Origin: Strix aluco
Lineage: Eukaryota > Chordata > Aves > Strigiformes > Strigidae
DNA length: 64,000 nt
Assembly: GCF_031877795.1 (NCBI RefSeq)
Contig: NW_027436638.1
Location: forward strand, 62,001-126,000
Direction of reading: 5' to 3'
Positions 44,221 through 58,000 of this stretch are shown piece by piece. Position 1 is the first letter of the stretch. The number at the start of each line of letters is the position of its first letter. The translations under genes and the position numbers were made by a program. The notes under the pieces are model-generated. The model was given only the letters and a program-made list of their open reading frames with translations. It searched no databases and was not told the DNA's origin.

Positions 44221-45059
44221 CATGTCACTGTGGGGGCTATGTCACAGTGGGCAGCAGATCAGTGGTGCCCATGTCACTGTGGGGACCAAGTCACAGTGGG
44301 CAGCAGGTCAGTGCTGGTCATGTCACAATGGGGGCCATGTCACAGTGGGCAGCAGATCAGTGGTGGCCATGTCACTATGGGGGCCATGTCACAGTGGGTA
44401 GCAGGTAAGTGGTGGCCATGTCACTGTGTGTCTATATCACAGTGGTCAGCGGATCAGTGGTGGCCATGTCACTATGGGGGCCATGTCACAGTGGGCAGCA
44501 GGTCAGTAGTGGCCACGTCACTGTGGGGCCATGTCACATTGTGCAGCAGGTCAGTGATGGCCATGTCACAGTGAGCAACAGGCCACTGGTTGCCATGTCA
44601 CTGTGGGGGCTATGTCACATTGGGCAGCAGGTCAGTGGTGGCCATGTCACTGTGAGGTCATGTCACAGTGTGCAGCAGGTCAGTGGTGGCCATGTCACAG
44701 TGAGCAACAGGCCACTGGTTGCCATGTCACTGTGGGGGCTATGTCACAGTGGGCATCAGGTCAGTTGTGGCCAAGTCTCTATGGGGCCATGTCACAGTGG
44801 GCAGCAGGTCAGTGGTGCTCATGTCACTGTGGGGACCAAGTCACAGTGGGCAGCAGGTCAGTGCTGGCCATGTCACTATGGGGTCCATGTCACAGTGTGC
44901 AGCAGGTCAGTGATGGCCATGTCACAGTGAGCAACAGGACACTGGTTGCCATGTCACTATGGGGGCTATGTCACAGTGGGTAGCAGGTCAGTGGTGGCCA
45001 TGTCACTGTGGGGCCAGGTCACATTGTGCAGCAGTGCAGTGATGGCCATGTCACAGTGA

Positions 45060-45560
45060 GCAACAGGCCACTGGTTGCCATGTCACTGTGGGGGCTATGT
45101 CACAGTGGGCAGCAGGTCAGTGCTGGCCATGTCACTATGGTGGCCATGTCACAGTGGGCAGCAGGTCAGTGCTGGCCATGTCACTATGGGGCTATGTCAC
45201 AGTGGTCAGCGGGTCAGTGCTGGCCATGTCACTATGGGGGCCATGTCACAGTGGGCAGCAGGTCAGTGGTTGCCATGTCACTGTTGGGGCCATGTCACAG
45301 TGGGCAGCAGGTCAGTGGTGGCCATGTCACTATGGGGGCCATGTCACAGTGTGCAGCAGGTCAGTAGTGCTCACGTCACTGTGGGGCCATGTCACAGTGG
45401 GGAGCAGGTCAGTGCTGGCCATGTCACTATGGGGGCCATGTCACATTGGGCAGCAGTTCAATGGTGGCCATGTCACTATGGGGCTATGTCACATTGGGCA
45501 GCAGGTCAGTGGTGGCCATGTCACTGTGAGCAACAGGCCACTGGTTGCCATGTCACTGTG
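45060..45560 (+). repeat. Higher-order repeat, 1652-bp offset, copy 1
   Basis: Matches about 46712-47212: 45075 pairs with 46727 and 45088 with 46740. Shared rare text includes cagtagtgctcacgtcac. Approximate limits. Confidence 0.7.
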
Positions 45561-46711
45561 GGGGCTATGTCACAGTGGGTAGCAGGTCAGTTTTGGCCAT
45601 GTCACTATGGGTCCATGTCACAGTGGGCAGCAGGTCAGTGGTGGCCATGTCACTATGGGGGCTATGTCACATTGGGCAGCAGGTCAGTGGTGGCCATGTC
45701 ACTGTGAGGTCATGTCACAGTGTGCAGCAGGTCAGTGGTGGCCATGTCACAGTGAGCAACAGGTCACTGGTTGCCATGTCACTGTGGGGGCTATGTCACA
45801 GTGGGCAGCAGGTCAGTGCTGGCCATGTCACTATGGAGGCCATGTCACAGTGGGCAGCAGGTCAGTGGTGCCCAAGTCACTGTGGGGCTATGTCACAGTT
45901 GTCAGCGGGTCAGTAGTGGCCATGTCACTGTTGGGGCCATGTCACAGTGTGCAGCAGGTCAGAGGTGGCCATGTCACTATGGGGGCCATGTCACAGTGGG
46001 CAGCAGGTCAGTAGTGGCCACGTCACTGTGGGGCCATGTCACTGTGTGCAGCAGGTCAGTGATGGCCATGTCACAGTGAGCAACAGGCCACTGGTTGCCA
46101 TGTCACTATGGGGGCAATGTCACAGTGGGCAGCAGGTCAATGGTGGCCATGTCACTATGGGGGCTATATCACATTGGTCAGCAGGTCAGTGGCGGCCATG
46201 TCACTGTGAGGTCATGTCACAGTGTGCAGCAGGTCAGTGGTGGCCATGTCACAGTGAGTAACAGGCCACTGGTTGCCATGTCACTGTGGGGTCTATTTCA
46301 CAGTGGACAGCAGGTCAGTGCTGGCCATGTCACTATGGGGGTCATGACACAGTGGGCAGCAGGTCAGTGGTGGCCATGTCACTATGGGGGCTATGTCACA
46401 TGGGGCAGCAGGTCAGTGGTGGCCATGTCACTGTGAGGTCATGTCACAGTGTGCAGCAGGTCAGTGGTGGCCATGTCACAGTGAGCAACAGGCCACTGGT
46501 TGCCATATCACTGTGGGGGCTATGTCACAGTGGGCAGCAGGTCAGTGGTGGCCATGTCACTATGGGGTCCATGTCACAGTGGGCAGCAGGTCAGTGGTGG
46601 CCATGTCACTATGGGGGCCATGTCACAGTGGGCAGCAGGTCAGTAGTGGCCACGTCACTGTGGGGCCATGTCACAGTGTGCAGCAGGTCAGTGATGGCCA
46701 TATCACAGTGA

Positions 46712-47212
46712 GCAACAGGCCACTGGTTGCCATGTCACTGTGGGGGCTATGTCACATTGGGCATCAGGTCAGTGCTGGCCATGTCACTATGGGGGCCATG
46801 TCACAGTGGGCAGCAGGTCAGTGCTGGCCATGTCACTATGGGGCTATGTCACAGTGGTCAGCGGGTCAGTGCTGGCCATGTCACTATGGGGGCCATGTCA
46901 CAGTGGGCAGCAGGTCAGTGGTTGCCATGTCACTGTTGGGGCCATGTCACAGTGGGCAGCAGGTCAGTGGTGGCCATGTCACTATGGGGGCCATGTCACA
47001 GTGTGCAGCAGGTCAGTAGTGCTCACGTCACTGTGGGGCCATGTCACAGTGGGCAGCAGGTCAGTGCTGGCCATGTCACTATGGGGGCCATGTCACAGTG
47101 GGCAGCAGGTCAATGGTGGCCATGTCACTATGGGGCTATGTCACATTCGGCAGCAGGTCAGTGGTGGCCATGTCACTGTGAGGTCATGTCACAGTGTGCA
47201 GCAGGTCAGTGG
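46712..47212 (+). repeat. Higher-order repeat, 1652-bp offset, copy 2
   Basis: Copy of 45060-45560 with scattered substitutions, for example ttgggcatcagg near 46757 against gtgggcagcagg in copy 1. Confidence 0.7.
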
Positions 47213-48120
47213 TGGCCATGTCACAGTGAGCAACAGGCCACTGGTTGCCATGTCACTGTGGGGGCTATGTCACAGTGGGCAGCAGGTCAGTGGTGGCCAT
47301 GTCACTATGGGGGCTATGTCACATTGGGCAGCAGGTCAGTGGTGGCCATGTCACTGTGAGGTCATGTCACAGTGTGCAGCAGGTCAGTGGTGGCCATGTC
47401 ACAGTGAGCAACAGGCCACTGGTTGCCATTTCACTGTGGGTGCTATGTCACAGTGGGCAGCAGATCAGTTGTGGCCATGTCACTATGGTGGCCATGTCAC
47501 AGTGGGCAGCAGGTCAGTGGTGCCCAAGTCACTGTGGGGCTATGTCACAGTGGTCAGCGGGTCAGTGGTGGCCATATCACTGTGGGGGACATGTCACAGT
47601 GGGCAGCAGGTCAGTAGTGGCCACGTCACTGTCGGGCCATGTCACAGTGTCCAGCAGCTCAGTGATGGTCATGTCACACTGAGTAACAGGCCACTGGTAG
47701 CCATTTCACTGTGGGTGCTATGTCACAGTGGGCAGCAGATCAGTTGTGGCCATGTCACTATGGTGGCCATGTCACAGTGGGCAGCAGGTCATTGGTGGCC
47801 ATGTCACTATGGGGGCTATGTCACATTGGGCATCAGGTCAGTGCTGGCCATGTCACTATGAAGGCCATGTCACAGTGGGCAGCAGGTCAGTGCTGGTCAT
47901 GTCACTATGGAGGCCATGTCACAGTGGGCAGCAGGTCAGTGCTGGCCATGTCACTATGGAGGCCATGTCACAGTGGGCAGCAGGTCAAAGGTGGCCATGT
48001 CACTATGGGGGCTATGTCACATTGGGCAACAGGTCAGTGGTGGCCATGTCACTGTGAGGTCATATCACAGTGTGCAGCAGTTCAGTGGTGGCCATGTCAC
48101 AGTGAGCAACAGGCCACTGG
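47165..48120 (+). repeat. Higher-order repeat, 2498-bp offset, copy 1
   Basis: Matches about 49663-50618: 47245 pairs with 49743, 47423 with 49921 and 47728 with 50226 (offset 2498). Shared rare text includes tgtccagcagctcagtgat and cactgagtaacagg. Confidence 0.78.
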
Positions 48121-49662
48121 TTGCCATGTCACTGTGGGGGCTATGTCACAGTGGGAAGCAGGTCAGTTGTGTCAATGTCACTATGTGGGCCATGTCACAG
48201 TGGGCAGCAGGTCAGTGGTGGCCATGTCACTATGGGGGCCATATCACAGTGGGCAGCAGGTCAGTGGTGGCCATGTCACTATGGAGGCTATGTCACATTG
48301 GGCAGCAGGTCACTGGTGGCCATGTCACTATGGGGTCCATGTCACAGTGGGCAGCACGTCAGTGGTGGCCATGTCACTGTGGGGGCCATGTCACAGTGGT
48401 CAGCGGGTCAGTGGTGGCCATGTCACTGTGGGAGCCATGTCACTATGGGGGCCATGTCACAGTGGGCAGCAGGTCAGTTGTGGGCATGTCACTGTGGGGG
48501 CCATGTCACAGTGGTCAGCGGGTCAGTGGTGGCCATGTCACAGTGAGAAACAGGCCACTGGTTGCCATGTCACTGTGCGGGCTATGTCACAGTGGGCAGC
48601 AGGTCAGTGGTGGCCATGTCACAGTGAGCAACAGGCCACTGGTTGCCATGTCACTGTGGGGGCCATGTCACAGTGGGCAGCGGGTCAGTGGTGGCCATGT
48701 CACTGTGAGGTCATGTCACAGTGGGCAGCTGATCAGTTGTGGCCATGTCACTATGAGCAACAGTCCACTGGTGTCCATGTCACTGTGGTGGCCAGTCACA
48801 GTGGGCAGCAGGTCAGTGGTGGCCACGTCACTGTGGGGCCATATGACAGTGAGAAGCATGTCAGTAGTGATCATGTTACTGTATCGGATATGTCACAGTG
48901 TGCAGCATGTCAGTGGTGGCCATGTCACAGTGAGCAACAGGCCACTGTTTGCCATGTCACTGTGGGGGCTATGTCACAGTGGGCAGCAGGTCAGTGGTGC
49001 CATGTCACAGTGAGCAACAGGCCACTGGTTGCCATGTCACTGTGGGGACCAAGTCACAGTGGGCAGCAGGTCAGTTGTGGCCAAATCTCTATGAGGCCAT
49101 GTCACAGTGGTCAGCGGGTCAGTGGTGGCCATGTCACTGTGGGGACCAAGTCACAGTGGGCAGCAGGTCAGTGCTGGTCATGTCACAATGGGGGCCATGT
49201 CACAGTGGGCAGCAGATCAGTGGTGGCCATGTCACTATGGGGGCCATGTCACAGTGGGCAGCAGGTCAGTGGTGCCCATGTCACAGTGGGGGCCATGTCA
49301 CAGTGGGCAGCAGGTCAGTGATGGCCATGTCACAGTGAGCAACAGGCCACTGGTGGCCATGTCACTGTGGGGGCTATGTCACAGTGGGCAGCAGGTCAGT
49401 GCTGGCCATGTCAATGTGGGGGCCATGTCACAGTGGGAAGCAGCTCAGTGGTGGCCATGTCACAGTGAGCAACAGGCCACTGGTTGCCATGTCACTGTGG
49501 GGGCTATGTGACAGTGTGCAGCAGGTCAGTGGTGGCCATGTCACTATGGGGGCCATGTCACAGTGTGCAGCAGGTCAGTGATAGCCATCTCACAGTGAGA
49601 AACAGGCCACTGGTTTCCATGTCGCTGTGGGGGCTATGTCACAGTGGGCAGCAGGTCAGAGC

Positions 49663-50618
49663 TGGCCATGTCACTGTGAGGTCATGTCACAGTGTGCAGC
49701 AGGTCAGTGGTGGCCATGTCACAGTGAGCAACAGGCCACTGGTTGCCATGTCACTGTGGGGGCTATGTCACAGTGGGCAGCAGGTCAGTGGTGGCCATGT
49801 CACTATGGGGGCTATGTCACATTGGGCAGCAGGTCAGTGGTGGCCATGTCACTGTGAGGTCATGTCACAGTGTGCAGCAGGTCAGTGGTGGCCATGTCAC
49901 AGTGAGCAACAGTCCACTGGTTGCCATTTCACTGTGGGTGCTATGTCACAGTGGGCAGCAGATCAGTTGTGGCCATGTCACTATGGTGGCCATGTCACAG
50001 TGGGCAGCAGGTCAGTGGTGCCCAAGTCACTGTGGGGCTATGTCACAGTGGTCAGCGGGTCAGTGGTGGCCATATCACTGTGGGGGACATGTCACAGTGG
50101 GCAGCAGGTCAGTAGTGGCCACGTCACTGTCGGGCCATGTCACAGTGTCCAGCAGCTCAGTGATGGTCATGTCACACTGAGTAACAGGCCACTGGTAGCC
50201 ATTTCACTGTGGGTGCTATGTCACAGTGGGCAGCAGATCAGTTGTGGCCATGTCACTATGGTGGCCATGTCACAGTGGGCAGCAGGTCATTGGTGGCCAT
50301 GTCACTATGGGGGCTATGTCACATTGGGCATCAGGTCAGTGCTGGCCATGTCACTATGGAGGCCATGTCACAGTGGGCAGCAGGTCAGTGCTGGCCATGT
50401 CACTATGGAGGCCATGTCACAGTGGGCAGCAGGTCAGTGCTGGCCATGTCACTATGGAGGCCATGTCACAGTGGGCAGCAGGTCAAAGGTGGCCATGTCA
50501 CTATGGGAGCTATGTCACATTGGGCAACAGGTCAGTGGTGGCCATGTCACTGTGAGGTCATATCACAGTGTGCAGCAGTTCAGTGGTGGCCATGTCACAG
50601 TGAGCAACAGGCCACTGG
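49663..50618 (+). repeat. Higher-order repeat, 2498-bp offset, copy 2
   Basis: Near-identical copy of 47165-48120. The next part of copy 1 (48121-48546) continues instead at 51284-51709 (offset 3163), so about 665 bp was inserted or duplicated between them in this copy. Confidence 0.78.
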
Positions 50619-53600
50619 TTGCCATGTCACTGTGGGGGCTATGTCACAGTGGGCAGCAGGTCAGTGCTGGCCATGTCAATGTGGGGGCCATGTCACAGTG
50701 GGCAGCAGCTCAGTGGTGGCCATGTCACAGTGAGCAACAGGCCACTGGTTGCCATGTCACTGTGGGGGCTATGTGACAGTGTGCAGCAGGTCAGTGGTGG
50801 CCATGTCACTATGGGGGCCATGTCACAGTGTGCAGCAGGTCAGTGGTGGCCATGTCACAGTGAGAAACAGGCCACTGGTTTCCATGTCGCTGTGGGGGCT
50901 ATGTCACAGTGGGCAGCAGGTCAGAGCTGGCCATGTCAATGTGGGGGCCATGTCACAGTGGGCAGCAGGTCAGTAGTGGCCATGTCACTGTGAGGTCATG
51001 TCACAGTGTGCAGCAGGTCAGTGCTGGCCATGTCACAGTGAGCAACAGGCCACTGGATGCCATGTCACTATGGGGGCCATGTCACAGTGGGCAGCAGATC
51101 AGTGCTGGCCATGTCACTATGGGGGCCATGTCACAGTGGGCAGCAGGTCAATGGTGGCCATGTCACTATGGTGGCTATGTCACATTGGGCAACAGGTCAG
51201 TGGTGGCCATGTCACTGTGAGGTCATGTCACAGTGTGCAGCAGTTCAGTGGTGGCCATGTCACAGTGAGCAACAGGCCACTGGTTGCCATGTCACTGTGG
51301 GGGCTATGTCACAGTGGGAAGCAGGTCAGTTGTGTCAATGTCACTATGTGGGCCATGTCACAGTGGGCAGCAGGTCAGTGGTGGCCATGTCACTATGGGG
51401 GCCATATCACAGTGGGCAGCAGGTCAGTGGTGGCCATGTCACTATGGAGGCTATGTCACATTGGGCAGCAGGTCACTGGTGGCCATGTCACTATGGGGTC
51501 CATGTCACAGTGGGCAGCACGTCAGTGGTGGCCATGTCACTGTGGGGGCCATGTCACAGTGGTCAGCGGGTCAGTGGTGGCCATGTCACTGTGGGAGCCA
51601 TGTCACTATGGGGGCCATGTCACAGTGGGCAGCAGGTCAGTTGTGGGCATGTCACTGTGGGGGCCATGTCACAGTGGTCAGCGGGTCAGTGGTGGCCATG
51701 TCACTGTAGGGGCCATGTCACAGGTGTCAGCGGGTCAGTGGTGGCCATGTCACTGTGAGGTCATGTCACAGTGGGCAGCAGATCAGTTGTGGCCATGTCA
51801 CAATGAGCAACAGTCCACTGGTGGCCATGTTCCTGTGGTGGCCAGTCACAGTGGGCAGCAGGTCAGTGGTGGCCACGTCACTGTGGGGCCATGTGACAGT
51901 GGGCAGCATGTCAGTAGTGATGATGTTACTGTATGGGATATGTCACAGTGTGCAGCAGGTCAGTGGTGGCCATGTCACAGTGAGCAACAGGCCACTGGTT
52001 GCCATGTCACTGTGGGGGCTATGTCACAGTGGGCAGCAGGTCAGTTGTCGCCATGTCACAGTGGGCAAGAGGCCACTGGTTGCCATGTCACTGTGGGGGC
52101 TATGTCACAGTGGGCAGCAGGTCAGTGGTGGCCATGTCACTATGGGGGCCATGTCACAGTGGGCAGCAGGTCAGTTGTGGCCATGTCTCTATATGGGCCA
52201 TGTCACAGTGAGCAGCAGGTTGTGATGGCCATGTCACAGTGAGCAACATGCCTCTGGTTGCCATGTCAATGTTGGGGCTATGTCACAGTGGGCAGCAGGT
52301 CAGTGCTGGCCATGTCACTATGGGGGCCATGTCACAGTGGGCAGCAGGTCAATGGTGGCCATGTCACTATGGGGGCTATTTCACATTGGGCAGCAGGTCA
52401 GTGGTGGCCATGTCACTGTGAGGTCATGTCACAGTGTGCAGCAGGTCAGTGGTGGCCATGTCACAGTGAGCAACAGGCCACTGGTTGCCATGTCACTGTG
52501 GGGGCTATGTCACAGTGGGCAGCAGGTCAGTTGTGTCAATGTCACTATGGGGGCCATGTCACAGTGGGCAGCAGGTCAGTGGTGGCCATGTCACTATGGG
52601 GGCCATGTCACAGTGGGCAGCAGGTCAGTGGTGGCCATGTCACTATGGGGGCCATGTCACAGTGTGCAGCAGGTCAGTGGTGGCCATGTCACTATGGGGT
52701 CCATGTCACAGTGGGCAGCAGGTCAGTGGTGGCCATGTCACTGTGGGGGCCATGTCACAGTGGTCAGCGGGTCAGTGGTGGCCATGTCACTGTGGGAGCC
52801 ATGACACTATGGGGGCCATGTCACAGTGGGCAGCAGGTCAGTTGTTCGCATGTCACTGTGGGGGCCATGTCACAGTGGTCAGCGGGTCAGTGGTGGCCAT
52901 GTCACTGTAGGGGCCATGTCACAGGTGTCAGCGGGTCAGTGGTGGCCATGTCACTGTGGGGACTATGTCACAGTGGGCAGCAGGTCAGTGGTGGCCACGT
53001 CACTGTGGGGCCATGTGACAGTGGGCAGCATGTCAGTAGTGATGATGTTAATGTATGGGACATGTCACAGTGGGGAGCAGGTCAGTGGTGGCCATGTCAG
53101 TGTGAGGTCATGTCACAGTGTGCAGCAGGTCAGTGGTGGCCATGTCACAGTGAGCAACAGGCCACTGGTTGCCATGTCACTGTGGGGACTATGTCACAGT
53201 GGGCAGCAGGTCAGTTGTCGCCATGTCACAGTGGGCAAGAGGCCACTGGTTGCCATGTCACTGTGGGGGCTATGTCACAGTGGGCTGCAGGTCAGTTCTG
53301 GCCATGTCACTATGGGGGCCATGTCACAGTGAGCAGCAGGTCAGTGGTGGCCATGTCACTATGGGGGCCATGTCACAGTGGGCAGCAGGTCAGTGGTGGC
53401 CATGTCACTGTGGGGGCCATGTCACTATGTGGGCCATGTCACAGTGGGCAGTAGGTCAGTGGTGGGCCATGTCACTGTGGGGGCCATGTCACAGTGGTCA
53501 ACGGGTCAGTGGTGGCCATGTCACTGTGCGGCCATGTCACAGGTGTAAGCGGGTCAGTGGTGGCCATGTCACTGTGAGGTCATGTCACAGTGGGCAGCAG

Positions 53601-54987
53601 ATCAGTTGTGGCCATGTCACAATGAGCGACAGTACAGTGGTGGCCATGTCACTGTGCTGGCCAGTCACAGTGGGCAGCAGGTCAGTGATGGCCATGTCAC
53701 AGTGAGTAACAGGCCACTGGTTGCCATGTCACTGTGGGGGCTATGTCACAGTGGGCAGCAGGTCAGTGCTGGCCATGTCACTATGGGGGCCATGTCACAG
53801 TGGGCAGCAGGTCAGTGGTGGCCATGTCACTATGGGGGCCATGTCACAGTGGGCAGCAGGTCAGTAGTGGCCACGTTACTGTGGGGCCATTTCACAGTGT
53901 GCAGCAGGTCAGTGATGGCCATGTCACAGTGAGCAACAGGCCACTGGTTGCCAAGTCACTGTGGGGGCTATGTCACAGTGGGCAGCAGGTCAGTGCTGGC
54001 CATGTCACTATGGGGGCCATGTCTCAGTGGGCAGCAGGTCAATGGTGGCCATGTCACTATGGGGGCCATGTCACAGTGGGCAGCATGTCAGTGATGGCCA
54101 TGTCACAATGAGCAACAGGTCACTGGTTGCCATGTCACTGTGGGGGCTATGTCACAGTGGGTAGCAGGTCATTGGTGGCCATGTCACTATGGGGGCCATG
54201 TCACAGTGGGCAGCAGGTCAGTGGTGGCCACGTCACTGTGTGGCCATGTCACAGTGTGCAGCAGGTCAGTGATGGCCATGTCACAGTGAGTAACAGGCTA
54301 CTGGTTGCCATGTCACTTTGGGGGCTATATCACAGTGGGCAGCAGGTCAGTGATGGCCATGTCACAGTGAGCAACAGGCCACTGGTTGCCATGTCACTGT
54401 GGGGGCAATGTCACAGTGGGCAGCAGGTCAGTTTTGGCCATGTCACTATGGGGGCCATGTCACAGTGGGCAGCAGGTCAATGGTGGCCATGTCACTATGG
54501 GGGCTATGTCACATTGGGCAGCAGGTCAGTGGTGGCCATGTCACTATGGGGGCCATGTCACAGTGGGCAGCAGGTCAGTGGTGGCCATGTCACTATGGGT
54601 GCCACGTCATAGTGGGCAGCAGGTCAGTAGTGGCCACGTCACTGTGGGGCCATGTCACAGTGGTCAGCGGGTCAGTGATGGCAATGTCACAGTGAGCAAC
54701 AGGCCACTGGTTGCCATGTCACTGTGGGGGCTATGTCACAGTGGGCAGCAGGTCAGTGGTGGCAATGTCGCTATGGGGGCCATGTCGCAGTGGTCAGCAG
54801 GTCAGTGGTGGCCATGTCACTATGGGGGCCATGTCACAGTGGGCAGCAGGTCAGTGGTGCCCAAGTCACTGTGGGGCTATGTCACAGTGGGCAGCAGGTC
54901 AGTGGTGGCCATGTCACTATGGGGGCCATGTCACAGTGGGCAGCAGGTCAGTATTGGCAACGTCACTGTGGGGACATGTCACAGTGT

Positions 54988-55063
54988 GCAGCAGGTCAGT
55001 GATGGCCATGTCACAACCAGTGGCCTGTTGCTCACTGTGATATGGGCATCACTGACCTGCTGC
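54988..55063. repeat. Inverted repeat at the satellite orientation switch
   Basis: Left arm 54988-55014 and right arm 55037-55063 are inverted copies, 25 of 27 bases complementary, with a 22-base spacer. Left of the spacer the satellite reads forward, right of it reverse complement. The switch point is around 55014-55016 (tcac|aaccagtgg). Confidence 0.85.
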
Positions 55064-58000
55064 CCACTGTGACATGGACCCCATAGTGACATGGCCACCA
55101 CTGACCTGCTACCCACTGTGACATGGACCCCATAGTGACATGGCCACCACTGACCTGCTGCCCACTTTGACATAGCCCCCACAGTGAAATGGCAACCAGT
55201 GGCCTGTTGCTCACTGTGACATGGCCATCACTGACCTGCTGCACACTATGACATGGACCCACAGTGACGTGGCCTCTACTGACCTGCTGCCCAATGTGAC
55301 ATAGCCCCCATTGTGACATGGCCACTACTGAACTGCTGCCCACTGTGACATGGCCCCCACAGTGACATGGCAACCAGTGGCCTATTGCTCACAGTGACAT
55401 GGCCACCAGTGACCTGCTGCCCAATGTGACATAGCCCCCATAGTGACATGGCAACCACTGACCTGCTGCACACTGTCACATGGCCCCCATAGTGACATGG
55501 ACATTACTGACCTGCTGCCCACTGTGACATGGCCCCACATTGACGTGGCCTCTACTGACCTGCTGCCCACTGTGACATGGCCCCCATAGTGACATGGCCA
55601 CCACTGACCTGCTGCCCACTGTGACATGGCCCCCATAGTGACATGGCCACCACTGAACTGCTGCAAACTGTGACATAGCCCCCACAGTGAAATGGCAACC
55701 TGTGGCCTGTTGCTCACTGTGACATGGCCATCACTGACCTGCTGCACACTGTGACATGGCCCCACAGTGACGTGGCCTCTACTGACCTGCTGCCCACTGT
55801 GACATGGCCCCCATAGTGACATGGCCACCACTGACCTGCTGCCCACTGTGACATGGCCCCCATAGTGACATTGCCACCACTGACCTGCTGCCCACTGTGA
55901 CATATACACCACAGTGACATGGCAACCAGTGGCCTATTGCTCACTGTGACATGGCCACCACTGACATTCTGCACACTGTGACATGACCTCACAGTGACAT
56001 GGCCACCACTGACCCGCTGACCACTGTGACATAGCCCCACAGTACACCTGGCCACCACTGACCTGCTGCCCACTGTGACATGGACCATAGTGACATGGCC
56101 ACAACTGACCTGCTGCCCACTGTGACATAGACACCACAGTGACATGGCCAGCACTGACCTGCTGCCCACTGTGACATAGCCCCCATAGTGACATGGCCAC
56201 CACTGACGTCCTGCCCACTGTGACATGGCCCCCATTGTGACATGGCCAGCACTGACCTTCTTCCCACTGTGACATAGCCCCCACAGTGACATGGCAACGA
56301 GTGGCCTATTGCTCACTGTGACATGGCCACCACTGACCTGCTGCACTCTGTGACATGACCTTACAGTGAAATGCCCACCACTGACCAGCTGCCCACTGTG
56401 ACATAGCCCCCATATTGACATGGCCACCACTGACCTGCTGCCCACTGTGACATGGCCCCCATAGTGACATGGCCACCACTGACCTGCTGCACACTGTGAC
56501 ATAGCCCCGCAGTGCCGTGGCCACTACTGACCTGCTGCCCACTGTGACATGGCCCCCATAGTGACATGGCCAGCACTGACCTGCTGCCCACTATGACATA
56601 GCCCCCACAGTGACATGGCAACCAGTGGCCTATTGCTCACTGTGACATGGCCACCACTGACCAGCTGCCCACTGTGACATAGCCCCCATAGTGACATGGC
56701 AACCAGTGGCCTGTTAGTCACTGTGACATGGCCATTACTGACCTGCTGCACACTGTGACATGGCCCCCATAGTGACATGGCCACCACTGACCTGCTGCAC
56801 ACTGTGACATGGCCTCCATAGTGACATCGACATTACTGACCTGCTGCCCACTGTGACATGGCCCCCATAGTGACATGGCCACCACTGACCTGCTGCACAC
56901 TGTGACATAGTCCCCACAGTGACATGGCAACCTGTGGCCTATTGCTCACTGTGACATGGCCACCACTGACCTGCTGCCCACTGTGACTTCGCCCCTACAG
57001 TGACATGGCAACCAGTGGCCTGTTACTCACTGTGACATGGCCAGCACTGAACTGCTGCCCAATGTGACATAGCCCCCATAGTGACATGGCCACCACTGAC
57101 GTCCTGCCCACTGTGACATAGCCCCCACAGTGACATGGCAACCTGTGGCCTGTTGCTCACTGTGACATGGCCATCACTGACCTGCTGCACACTGTGACAT
57201 GGCCCCACAGTGCCGTGGCCACTACTGACCTGCTGCCCACTGTGACATGGCCCCCATAGTGACATGGTCACCACTGACCTGCTGCCCACTGTGACATGGC
57301 CCCCATAGTGACATGGCCACCACTGACCTGCTGCCCACTGTGACATGGCCCCCCTAGTGACATGGGCACACCTGACCTGCTGCCCAATGTGACATAACCC
57401 CCACAGTGACATGGCAACCAGTGGACTGTTGCTCACTGTGACATGGCCACCAATTACCTGCTGCACACTGTGACATGACCTCACAGTGACATGGCCACTA
57501 CTGACCAGCTGCCCAATGTGACATAGCCCCAATTGTGACATGGCCACCACTGACATGCTGCCCACTGTGACATGGCCCCCATAGTGACATGGCCACAACT
57601 GACCTGCTGCCCACTGTGACTTCACCCCCACAGTGACATGGCAACCAGTGGCCTGTTACTCACTGTGACATGGCCATCACTGAACTCCTGCACACTGTGA
57701 CATGGCCGCACAGTGACGTGGCAACCAGTGGCTTGTTATTCACTGTGACATGGCCATCACTGACCTGCTGCACACTGTGACATGGCCCCACAGTGCCGTG
57801 GCCACTACTGACCTGCTACCCGCTGTGACATGGCCCCCATAGTGACATGGCCGCCACTGACCTGCTGCCCACTGTGACATGGACCCATAGTGAAATGGCC
57901 ACAACTGACCTGCTGCCCACTGTGACTTCGCCCCCACAGTGACATGGCAACCAGTGGCCTGTTACTCACTGTGACATGGCCATCACTGACCTTCTGCACA

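Larger units (their letters stand above)
44215..55016 (+). repeat. 49-bp satellite array, forward block 3
   Basis: The same modules and orientation as blocks 1 and 2, starting in the module interrupted by provirus 2. It mixes block-2-type variants with a few copies of the block-1 marker (gtagtgatcatgttactg near 48865; gtagtgatgatgtta near 51917 and 53037). No other element or gene is seen. Confidence 0.95.

Noticed and set aside
3361..49321. Long plus-strand open frames in the satellite (up to ~536 codons) with HVTVG, AMSQW and WPCHC repeats
   Set aside because: They occur in all three frames at once and follow the 49-bp monomer, which has few stops and is not a multiple of three. No consistent start, no promoter, no conserved single frame; they end wherever a variant with a TGA (cagtgagc, ctgtgaggt) falls in phase.
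1..55016. CRISPR-like repeat/spacer array
   Set aside because: Repeat intervals are variant copies of the same satellite, not unique spacers; vertebrate retroviruses are embedded in it; no cas genes.
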